A DNA stretch of 64,000 bases from Polytrichum commune. Taxonomy: Eukaryota > Streptophyta > Polytrichopsida > Polytrichales > Polytrichaceae. The position numbers and the translations under genes were made by a program. Shown here in pieces: positions 34,690 to 44,356 of the stretch (positions are counted from its first letter, which is position 1; each line of letters opens with the position of its first letter). The stretch is from NCBI GenBank assembly GCA_950295325.1, contig OX485805.1, forward strand, positions 43,112,758-43,176,757, read 5' to 3'. The notes beneath the pieces are model-generated. The model saw only the letters and a program-made list of their open reading frames with translations. It was not told the origin of the DNA and made no database searches.

Positions 34690-35000
34690 GCATAAAGTAT
34701 GGTCTTGGAGAACACGGTGCCCATTTTGAAGTTCCTCATCTGTGATCTCCCAAGCCCTTGCCTCGTTCTCGGCCAAGAAGTATGCGATGAGCTAATTGAC
34801 GAGAATGGTGTGCCAATGCCCAAGTTTGGTGGTCGAGGCGGAGGGCAACATTTCCTCAAGGTCTTGAGGTCCAGGTTGTGGCTAGAAGTCCCCCTATTGG
34901 AGGGAGTCCCCCACGGGAGCTGGCCAACTCCGGAGAACACCCTCCTCATCGACGACAACACCGCCAAGAGCCTTCTTTGTCCCCTCCTATTCTTTCACCG
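34690..35000 (+). pseudogene. Second FCP1-like phosphatase fragment inside the 9.95-kb element
   Basis: The reading frame ENTVPILKFLI, CLVLGQEVCDEL, GGGQHFLKVLRSRLW, TPENTLLIDDNTAKSLL aligns with the 3' half of the catalytic domain of the broken gene at 25494-25885, but is clearly diverged. It shares the CLVLGQ, QFLKVL/HFLKVL and DD(S/N) landmarks, with LIDDN in place of MVDDS. The whole N-terminal half, including the nucleophile motif, is missing. The fragment starts abruptly about 50 bp after a palindrome copy, so it is 5'-truncated. It lies on the same strand as the host gene. It is probably a captured paralog. Confidence 0.75.
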
Positions 35001-35108
35001 TTGCTCTCATTTTCTTGCATCTGCATGTTATGCACTTTACGAGCGCCCATCCCAAACCGCCCCTCCTTAATTTACCCACTCCACTTTGTCTATGATATTG
35101 TTTCACAG

Positions 35109-35499
35109 GTCGCTCCACGCTCGTTTGGTGGCCGACCCTCCCTTGACTTCTTCATTGGAGACGCACACAACTCAAGGTTGCATCTTCCGAGTCCGATCGT
35201 TGTTTGGCCCTCCGGAGAAGTGCAAGACATTCTCTCTTGCAGATGCCTTTGTATTCCACTACAATACCACTTCGTACAATTCGGGAGCGCGTTTGGACAT
35301 ATTGAAGAACGACACATATTCGAGGCCAATCAACAAACTTGGCTATAGTTGCGGGCCGGAGATTTTCAAAGCTATAGAGGCCATTGGAGCATTACAGAGA
35401 GAAGCCACCGTAAAAGATAAGGACATGGCCGCGAGAAAAAATATAGTGGGACGTACTAGTGGGACTATAAACGCCTACGGACTCCCTAAATGTGTGTAG
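35109..35499 (+). pseudogene. 3' exon of the second FCP1-like fragment
   Basis: Follows a good acceptor (TTTCACAG) at 35108. The frame FSLADAFVFHYNTTSYNSG, then GYSCGPEIFKAIEAIGALQ, then EATVKDKD parallels the last exon of the host gene at 36582-36884 (SSSYNSGG, GYSRGAEIFRNVEAM, AKEAAAKEK). This supports one gene family with an FCP1-like domain and a charged C-terminal tail. It ends at a stop at 35497-35499. The first part of the exon can be read in two frames, so a small frameshift is possible. Confidence 0.55.
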
Positions 35500-35835
35500 G
35501 GGTAGAGCATAGTGCTTGGTTATCCATTCTATTTGAAGGTCTTCAAGACATTAATGGTATTTCCATTATGTTTGTATTTCAAACCCGTTAATAGATTCAA
35601 TTTCCAATCATTCTCCACATCTTCCTTTCCATTAGCAACAATTTGTCATTTTATACACATATGTTTTCATGTATGGTTCATTTTTTTGTTCACTTTGATG
35701 CATTTATGTTGATGATTATATCCAATATTATACGTATGGTATTTTAATGTTGTTAACATTGGCTCAAATTTGAAAACCACATCCTTGAATAGTCTCAAAA
35801 TCATCAAAAAGTCTCCGATTACCGAATATAGTGTT
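35500..35835. other. Right terminal region of the 9.95-kb element
   Basis: AT-rich DNA ending in the inverted terminus CGAATATAGTGTT, followed by TTAA at 35836-35839. The minus-strand ORF at 35667-35849 arises because the terminus mirrors the LKTLYS-coding terminus at the left end. Confidence 0.6.
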
Positions 35836-35981
35836 TTAAGTACATTCAAACGCTCGTGGGGAGCGGACTACCCGTGCCCCGGGTCCTTAGTTGTAATCCG
35901 ATAGGCGAAAGATACATGGATCCGAAGGACTATATGTATAGAGAGTTGTACGCTCACGCGAAATATAATAAACTCATTTGA
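35836..35981 (+). pseudogene. FCP1-like gene, end of catalytic exon after the second insertion
   Basis: After TTAA the frame continues AAG-TAC-ATT as KYIQTLVGSGLPVPRV and then GERYMDPKDYMYRELYAHA to TGA at 35979-35981. Joined to 25885 it gives FLLDLLKYIQTLVGSGL, the usual helix and VP-containing end of this phosphatase family. The exon may really end at a donor before the TGA, because further exons of the same type lie at 36096-36884. I could not choose a donor with matching phase. Confidence 0.7.
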
Positions 35982-36095
35982 GATACTACATGGTGTGCCA
36001 TTGTGTGTGATATATTATGCCTCAATTGTATATCGATTTTCACATGCTCCCCCCCCCCTCCCCTTGGGTTTTGTTTGTTTTAATTTTGCCATCAG

Positions 36096-36449
36096 CGTTT
36101 GGAGCCCTCGATTGAGATCGTCAGCGAATCAAACTTGGGGGGCTTCTTCTACGAGACCGTCTACGATGCCGCGTCCACCATCGACTACTCCAAGGAGCCT
36201 ATTGACGCCGGTGTCGTCGATAGCCCCCCACCCAAGCAAATCTTCCAGCATTCTCCGTCCCCGTCGCCGCTCAAGGGCATAAATCGCAAATGCGTCCGGA
36301 CGTCCCCCTCTCGGCCTGGCGGCAGTAGTACACCTCAACGGCGGCTGCGGATGGACGCTCGGCCTACGAAGAGTGGAACCCTTCCTATTCCTTTGCGGGA
36401 CGCATTGCCCCTCCTCGCCAACTCCGACGGGAACGCCCCCGGTGACAAG
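36096..36449 (+). pseudogene. FCP1-like gene, C-terminal exon 1
   Basis: Acceptor GCCATCAG at 36095. The frame RLEPSIEIVSESNLGGFFYE, then a Ser/Pro-rich segment (SPPPKQIFQHSPSPSP), stays open to GACAAG, followed by donor GTGAAC at 36450 in phase 0. The acidic, Pro/Ser-rich composition resembles a disordered tail. Placed in the broken gene by strand, position and phase with the next exon. Confidence 0.5.
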
Positions 36450-36581
36450 GTGAACCCCCCCCCCCCCAAAACATGGTTAACCGCGCATTACAATCATCCC
36501 GCACTTAAAAAATGAACGTGTGACACGTTTGGGTCTTCCTCCCTAAACTAACACGTGTGTTCATGCATTGACGCATTGCAG

Positions 36582-36884
36582 GTTGCTCCCACCCGTAAAC
36601 CTATGCGGGCTAGTGTGTCCGTCGAGTTGGAGCGTTTCTACTCCATGACCAGAAATGCAAGACAGTCCACTTCATCGTATTCGAATTCTTCGTCGTATAA
36701 TTCGGGCGGCCGACGGAATCCAAAATGTGTTATTGATGGCGGTCACCCCAAGAATGGCTATAGTCGCGGGGCGGAGATTTTCAGGAATGTTGAAGCAATG
36801 TGAGCAAAAGAAGCCGCAGCAAAAGAAAAAGAGGCAAAAGAAAAAAAAGCAAAAGAAAAAGAGGTAGTCTCCGAGGCTAGATAG
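36582..36884 (+). pseudogene. FCP1-like gene, last exon with in-frame TGA
   Basis: Acceptor ATTGCAG at 36581, phase 0, giving VAPTRKPMRASVSVELERF and NGYSRGAEIFRNVEAM. TGA follows at 36801-36803. The same frame then continues as AKEAAAKEKEAKEKKAKEKE to TAG at 36882-36884. The related exon at 35109-35499 reads through the equivalent point (EAIGALQREATVKDKD), so the TGA looks like a nonsense mutation removing a Lys/Glu-rich tail. Confidence 0.55.
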
Positions 36885-37009
36885 GCCATAGTAGGCGTAG
36901 GGTTTTGGGCCATAGGCAATATGATTTTGGGTCGCACTATCCAATGGATGTGTGGTGTTAGCATGCTATGCATTTTACATGCCATACTTTGTATGTTTTT
37001 TTTGCAATA

Positions 37010-37290
37010 ATATAAGTGTCACATGATTTCCCCTTCCATATGGTCTAAGGTTTGGATTGCCCTACCTAAACCATCACAAATATGAGTTTGGAATATTTTG
37101 TATGTTATATTATATTGCTTGACATATCTCCCCTTCAATATGATCTATGGTTTGGATTGCCCTGCCTAAACCATATTCATAGAAGCTCTCATATTTTGTG
37201 TGTGATAATATGAATGTTTTAAGATTTCCCATTCAACGTGGCCTAAGGTTTGGATTGCTCACCCTAAACAATCACGAATATGAGATATTA
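37010..37290 (+). repeat. Tandem repeat, about three 90-115-bp units
   Basis: Each unit has a GATTTCCCCTTCAATATG-like start, GGTCTAAGGTTTGGATTGCC and CCTAAACCAT. Copies are diverged. Confidence 0.75.
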
Positions 37291-37389
37291 ATGGGGTTCT
37301 TGGTCTAAACACCCGCTTCAAAGTGTTCGCATCTTACAACTTTCTCCAATATGTGTTCCATTTATCCTTGTCCTTATTTATGTGAATGT

Positions 37390-37434
37390 CTCAAAATGCC
37401 CAAAAAATCTCAATTTAACGAATATAGTGTTTTT
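37390..37434 (+). repeat. Relic of the 9.95-kb element's right terminus
   Basis: TCTCAAAATGCCC, then TTTAACGAATATAGTGTT, matches the right end at about 35790-35835. No matching left end was found nearby, so it is a solitary terminal relic or part of a shorter decayed copy. Confidence 0.55.
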
Positions 37435-37699
37435 TGTGAAGTTTTGAATATGGGTACCAAATCATGAAATTGTTCACAACATGTACTGAAATTGGTTGTT
37501 TAAATAATGAACTTGGTTCATATTTCCAATGAAATTGGTAGAACCTATTGCTAAATTGCTTTGTTGAATCATGAATTTGAGTTTGCACTTTTGTGGATTC
37601 ATCTAACCAAAGGAGTATGTGTCACTTTCCTTTATAAACCTCTTGGTTTTGTTCATGACTTTGAACCATTAAACATCAAAACCCTAAGGTCACAATCAT

Positions 37700-38010
37700 C
37701 TAGTTAAGTTATCGAAGATGACCATTGAGAATTATTACATCAAAACATAAAACCATGAATTTATAATTATCAAGTTAAGTGGACCACCTTTCCCAAACAA
37801 CCTCAACCTCAAGCTCAACCCCGATGGTTCACGGCAGTTTTTTCAAGTTAAGTACGTCATCCAAGATGACCAATGAACACTCTTCCCAAACAACCTCAAC
37901 CTCATCATCAACGGTTCACAATGGCTTGTGGTGGTTTTATCAAGTTAAGCTATCCAAGAGGCCCATTTAATAACTTTCTCATATGACCTCAACCTTAGCA
38001 CCAATGATTC
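37700..38010 (+). repeat. Diverged tandem repeat, about four units
   Basis: Units share ATCAAGTTAAG, AAACAACCTCAACCTCA and a GGTTCAC element. The ORF at 37779-37970 merely reads through the repeat. Confidence 0.6.
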
Positions 38011-41000
38011 GTGACCATGCCCAGCCTTGTCAACTTGCCTCAACCTTGCCTCGCCCACCCCCATTAATAGTATGATATAAGATGTGATGACTCAATACCT
38101 ACCTAGACTCCTACTATGGCATACACAATTTGACAATTTGACCTTTGTCCCAATAGCTCAAGGGTTAATCTTTGACTTGAAAGCGCCACATGTTACAAAA
38201 TGAATTTGCATATACTAACTGATACATGCAAAATGCCACCAAAGAGAGAGAGAAAGAGAGAGAGTCCATTTTCATGGCACCCCTTTGATTTGCACAACCC
38301 ATTTTTCATCTGTTAGCACCACTTGTCATTCTTATCAATCATGATGTTGTACATGTAGCAACATACCATAGAGTTCCTTTGCCACAAATATGTATATACA
38401 TATCCATTATTATTGTGCATAGTACATACAAGCCAAAGCATCATTTCTATCACAACATAGCATTTGATTTGACAAGGGTTGTTACAAATTTATCATGTAG
38501 TCAAATGTAACCAAAGTATCATATTATAAACAATTTCTATGGTCAAATGAGGTAGTGAACTATTGAACTACATCAACCCATGTCTTATTAAGGAAACCCC
38601 CCCCCCCCACCTATTGTCTTGAGGGAGCAACCTCACTTGTGCCCATGCCCCTAACATCACACAAAAACAAGGGTAGAAGACGTACAACATGTGTCTACGA
38701 CTCAATTAGTCTTGTTATTGATGTCACAAACATCAAGACATAGTTAGCACAAACATTTCTAGTAAGGGAAAAATAAAAATAAAATCTCATGTCTCATTTC
38801 TAAACATGGTTAGCCACGATCTTATGTTGCTACAGTCCAAGCTTGTAGTATAGTGTAATGGCAAGACGGCTTTCTTGAATGTAAGTGGCCTTGACATATC
38901 ACCATAAACTCTTTACCATAGTAGTGGTATTCTTGTAAATAGGAGTGGTTACACCACCACCTCCAAAATTGACACTTGCCACTTGTAAGCCATTATACAT
39001 TTTAACTTGGTACTATAAATTTTGTTATGATAGTATAGTATAGAGAGAGAGAGAGAGAGAGAGAGGGCTAGGCACAGAAGACACGAACAAAATCATCACG
39101 AGGGAAATTTCGTTTACACAAATGTTAGGTGGCATGATAAACATGATGAATGAGACCATACGTATTGTACAAAACGTTTTATATGCTATGGGAAGCAAAC
39201 ATTAGGTTGAAAATAGATAAGAGAATCTTTGTGGAAAAACCTCTTAGAAGATATAAACCACTCAATGTGAGTTGTGTCCAAGTCCCTAAGGTTTAGTCCA
39301 TCTTTGACATTGGAGTGCCACATGTCCCACAACTATCACACAACTATAATTGATCAAAACATGCAAATTGCACCAAAGGATGAGGGGGCCTTCGTGTGGC
39401 CTACCTAAAGTGTTCACAAAGAGAAGGTAGCTCTAGAGCAAGTATACTAAATTCTTTACAAATCTTCACGTCAAGATAGTTCAATGTTTGTCATTGCTTG
39501 CTTCTCTCTCGATTCTATTATGACTTCGCAAATTAATAATAGATTTACTATTGCCTCTCTCCTCTTCGTAAACAAATGTAAACTATTCTTGAAAATTGGG
39601 GTCAAATACCTTTGAGTAACCTTTAAGTAACCTTTCCATAATGTCATGCTCCAATCCATGGGTATGACTTGTGGACTTGCCATAAAGTATTTTTGAAATC
39701 ACATTTAAGGAGAATATAAAAGCCCAATTTGTTCCTTCGGATAGCCATAGATGTTGCATCCATGTGGGATTTGTTGTTGCTCAAATTTAGTACTTTGGTA
39801 CTTAGGTTGTCAATCCATGTGCACTATCGACCCTACAATGACAAGCATATTTTGAGAGTGTGCAATTGACTATGTTAGGTTATAATAAGACTCTATGTGA
39901 TAGCATGGTTATACTTACGTGAGTACCCTTAGATGTGCACTTTGGAAAGGACATTCGAGGCCGTAAATATGAAAGTCAACAAATATCTTAACCGTACAAG
40001 CCCACTTGAAAGGTCAAGTATGAAGTTGAGTGTAGGCACATGGGGGGGGGGTGTGAGTGATATGTTGGAGTAGCAATATGTGTGCGAACAAGTGATAGGG
40101 TATTTCAAAAACGTGGGGACAAAAAATTATTTATGGACTTTAAAGCCAATATAGGGTATCTAGAGTAACATGGGGTGTCAAAAATGACATTCGGCATCAT
40201 TAAAGTACTATAGGGTATGGAAGAAATAGGTCATTTGGATTTATAAATAATGCAAGGCCCTTTTCTACTAATCCAAGTTGAACTTAGAAAACTACATAAT
40301 CATAGAGTGTGTGAAAAACAATTTAAAGTACTAACCCCGTATAAAATAGTGGTTGTTTGCACATGGATGCGCGATAAAAGAGAATTAGTTGTTACTAGAC
40401 TCCTAATTGTATATGAGTAGGACACAAATAGATGGCGAGCAAGTAAGAAGGTCCAACACTAAGTGGCCTACCACAGTAATGGGTTTAGGGTTTAGGGTTT
40501 AGGGTTATTTATTTCCTTAGCATTTTCAACCTTGGGTTAATAGAAAAGAGCCTTGCATTTCATATAATTCCAAATTACATATTCTTCCATACCCTATAGT
40601 ACTTTAAAGATGTCTATTGCCATTTTTGATACCCTATATTATTCTAAGTCCTTTTGTTCATTTTTAGTGTGGCCCACAGTAATATTATTGTACTTGCCTT
40701 GCCTTACATTGGATTTTTCATCCAAATATGCAGATGAAAGAGCCACAATAATGGAAACCCCTATTTTGAAGGGTATGCTATGTTATATTGCAGATTAACA
40801 ACAACACCGTAAGTGTCGTCACATGACATTGGGTGTTCGAGTGCACTTACTAATATCTTGACATGACATGCCATTAGTATGCTTAAGGATATATTCCTCT
40901 TAAATATTAAAATGCAACACATGACACTTGCCAATAGTGAGCTTAAGTATCTTACCCTTGGGAATTTAGTGGGAATAAACAAAACCGTTTATGAACATGT

Positions 41001-43640
41001 ACGTTATCACTATATCACAGTAGACAATATAGCAATCATCCATGACAATGTTTCATCAAAAGTTGCTGACATGAGAAGGTCAATGGATGAACTCGTCCTT
41101 CATCCTGACATAGCTCTAAGTTATACCTCATGCAGCGTTTACTTATGAAGAGATAGTTTGGCATACAATGGGGTATGGTTTGGCACGTGAACTATGTTGA
41201 GGATCTGTGATCATATGTTTACTAATTTCCAATCTCAATATGATATCCATGTCCAATAATTCTCAAGTGAGTAAGTGCCTTTAGATTTCAAGTTGATGTT
41301 CCCCTAAAACATTAATGTCAAAGCTAAGTGTTCATGTATGTAAATCATTCTCATCTCTAACAACTTATAGAGTTATTTTTATCTCTTTCATGGATGGAAT
41401 GACCAATTTACTATTCTTGCTCTATTCAATATTTCAATATTTCAATTTGAAAGAGTCTCAAGACTTTATGTATTTCAAACCTACTCCTCGCTAAAGTATC
41501 TTTACGAGATTCCACAAACCATTCAATACATAGAGTACAAATGATTTACATGAATTCGTTCATTGAAGTGTTTGGTCCATTTCCTAATCAAGTTCTCATT
41601 TCCCTAAATCTAATGCCATCATTTAGAATTCCCTGTAATCGATGAGGTATGGTTATGGAGATGCAATCTTAATATTGCTCGAGATTGATGTGGTGGTTGA
41701 TGTGGCCCACTCGTTGGCCACCTCCTTTGCCATCCTTTCAATATGATTTCGAGTCCAATGGCTCCCGCCTTGCATATGACCTTGTACTTCAATCCATGAA
41801 TTTAAATTCAAGGTTTAGCATATTCTCGATACGATCGTTAGATCTCTCTCCCTTTTGTTCTTTTCGCCTTGTGCGATCAGTTTGATTTTGGAACATAATC
41901 TCCTTTGGAATTTGCTATTGTAGGAGGCTTTTCAAAATGTTAGTTTCCAAAGTCCTTTCTCTTTAGGTCACCGCTAATTTTGGCTAAGTCCATATGTGTT
42001 GCATGAAAAACAAAGAACCCCCAATCAAAATTTTGAGTGGGATAAATGATAACTCTAGTGCCTTTGAGAAGGTCATTCTTGAATTTGTGTGTTCGCAAAC
42101 ATGTGTGATCATAAAGGATTAGATGTCGACGATCAACGTCAAAAATCTTAGCCAATGAAGAGCACATAATGAATATAGTAATAATATAACTTAAAAGAAA
42201 ATTACGAGAATAAACGGCAAGAGAATTATGAATTTAAACCAAGTTATGAAGCGACTCTCAATGCATGGGGGTGAGGGCAAAGCCACCAAGAGATTTATGC
42301 TAAAATTGCCCAAATATTTTATATGTTAAAAGATTTATGTTAATTCCTAGTAGTATTTACCTATCAATTAGGGTTTATTGGGTATGGGAGGTGGGCATGT
42401 ACCCATTATGCGCGGCAAGTATTATGACACATTATGCGTGTCTTTTCTTTGCCATAATATATGTTATATTTAAAAATTTGAGTTGTTGTAACTCAAATGG
42501 TTCATAGCCACACACATGCCATCAGTTATTTACATTATTTGACTTTTAATCGTTGAATACCAGTACGCTGAAGGATGGTTTTTTGAGAGTGAAAACCACG
42601 AGGCTATAATTGTGGAAGGGTCCTAACCTAAACCCTAGGTCACGTAACCATGGAGAATTGTAACCATTCATGTTTAAGTGATCGTGTGCAACCATGTCAC
42701 CATTGGTAACCGACGACCTTTCTTAACCTTGGATTGAAAGGGGATGGAATGTAAAAAATCAATGAGCACAAAAAATTGAATGTCCATAACTGTACTTAAT
42801 GTAAAATCAAATACTAAATATTAATTATGGTAATATGTGGAAGTTACATGTTTTAATTTAGTGTTAGTAAGGATATGGGAAAAAATAAATGATAAAAAGA
42901 GGATTCCAACATGAATTAAAAATTAAAAATTGTTGTGGGAAGATTTGCAAGCCACATCTTACACACATCTAACAATAAATGAAAGACAAGTGAAGCCCAA
43001 GAGAAAACAAGAGAACAATCGAACTTGAGTTCATGGTCTATGGTGATAGTGGGCCCATTATGAATGCACACGACTTCATGAATAAGGAATTGGAAATCAT
43101 AGCTATGCTTGATGTCAAGCGCGATTGACAATGCTCAACGCATATTTTTAGAATGTGCAATTCAATTTGGTATGTTATGATAGGAATCTATGTTAAAGTG
43201 TGGTCATAATTATGTGCGCCATACTAATATTAATATACTAAGAATGAGAAGATGATTGATTATTAATACTAATAACTATTAGTATGAAGCTATATTAAGC
43301 ATTATCAATATTATTACCCCGGGCACGCAACTCCCGTATTATATTGTCCTGATTATAATCACTTATAATGCGTTTTAGTCCAATATTGAGTGATACAATT
43401 TGTTTTAATGTAGGAAACCCTTGTAGCCCTTCCAACAAGAAATCCAAAAATGTAATTATATATAGGAAATGAATATATTTTGAAGCATATAATTGCATTA
43501 AAAACCTAATTATATGATTTTTTTTAATACAGGTACCATAGGTCAAACTACCTAACTTTTTGGACTTTTTAATTAAATTTTAACATTGCGAATGAATTAT
43601 AATTTTAATGGGACTCAACTATTTGTGGCTTATAATTTTA
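38011..43640. other. AT-rich intergenic DNA, no gene recognised
   Basis: No ORF above 95 codons and no recognisable family. It contains a GA microsatellite at 39042-39066, a shorter AG-rich run near 38245-38270 and the telomere-like run listed separately. Phrases recur between 39720-39860 and 43130-43210 (TGTGCAATT...TATGTTA...GACTCTATG/GGAATCTATG), suggesting old duplicated transposon debris. Confidence 0.5.
40481..40506 (+). repeat. Interstitial telomere repeat (TTTAGGG, about 3.5 copies)
   Basis: Perfect short run of the plant telomere unit within AT-rich DNA, not at a sequence end. Confidence 0.85.
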
Positions 43641-43660
43641 ATGGGAGGCTTAATAAATAT

Positions 43661-43803
43661 GCAACCCAACTTTTTTTTCATCTCATTTATTTAATTTGGT
43701 CTTCACCCAACTTTTTTTTTCGTCTCATTTTATTTAATTTGGTCTTTACCCAACTTTTTTTTTCATCTCATTTTATTTAATTTGGTCTTCACCCAACTTT
43801 TTG
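43661..43803 (+). repeat. Tandem repeat, about 46-bp unit, three copies
   Basis: Units read CACCCAACTTTTTTTTTC then ATCTCATTTTATTTAATTTGG with few changes. Confidence 0.85.
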
Positions 43804-43919
43804 ATCATTTTAATTTGATATAATTTGATATAATTTTTACAAAAGCCGTCCTCCAAGCCGTTTTAAGTACGATGCCCCCTGCGTATAATATGGGAGTTGC
43901 ATACCCGGGATTATTACCA

Positions 43920-44355
43920 TTTTTCGATTGCTAGTGATTATTATTATTACTATTAATCACTATTAATCACAATAAATCAATATGAAGCACTAGCATTCAT
44001 TGTTATTCACTACTAGTCACTATTAATCAGTATTCGTTAATATTGTTGGTAATTATTATAAATTATTATTAATGACTATTAATCATGTTTACTAATAGTA
44101 ACAATAGAGTGAATATGACAATTTACTAATAATATAAGTAATATTAAGCATACTAATATGAGTTATCTTAATGAGCACTAATAATTAGGTTACCAATATG
44201 AGTTATCTTACTAAAAACTGATAATTATCTTACAGTCACTTAGTTATCTTACTAATACGTTGTTATCCAACTAATTACTATTAATTATCTTACTTATACT
44301 TAGATATCTTACTAAGTACTAATAATCATGTCACTAATACTTAGTCATCTTACTA
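43920..44355. repeat. AT-rich low-complexity repeats
   Basis: Short phrases TATTAATCAC and AGTTATCTTACTAATA recur with irregular spacing. It ends at the abrupt change to GC-rich DNA near 44357. Confidence 0.7.
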
Positions 44356-44356
44356 A

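Larger units (their letters stand above)
25886..35835. mobile_element. 9.95-kb TTAA-flanked element without a recognisable transposase
   Basis: The left end AACACTATATTCG and the right end CGAATATAGTGTT are inverted copies. Similarity extends 28 bp with one mismatch (through TAATCGGAGACTTT), and a weaker TCTCAAAAT/TTTTGAGAC match follows. TTAA occurs on both sides (25882-25885, 35836-35839). Removing the element plus one TTAA restores an uninterrupted FCP1-like reading frame (DLLK-YIQTL), which is strong evidence for a real insertion. TA would fit equally well as the duplicated target, because the termini are symmetric. The interior holds unexplained AT-rich DNA, tandem repeats, a long foldback (27912-33665) and a fragment of a paralogous FCP1-like gene (34690-35499). 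It is presumably mobilised in trans by an enzyme encoded elsewhere. The superfamily is unknown: TTAA targets suggest piggyBac or Kolobok, but the termini do not look typical. Confidence 0.7.

Noticed and set aside
25886-35835. CACTA (En/Spm) transposon, because the end reads CACTATATT
   Set aside because: No direct 3-bp duplication fits an element starting at CACTA, whereas TTAA (or TA) flanks fit and restore the host frame. No CACTA transposase seen.
35667-35849. Minus-strand ORF similar to the end of the ORF at 25464-25931
   Set aside because: The similarity (LKTLYS.IGDF) is just the shared inverted terminus of the 9.95-kb element, not a protein family.
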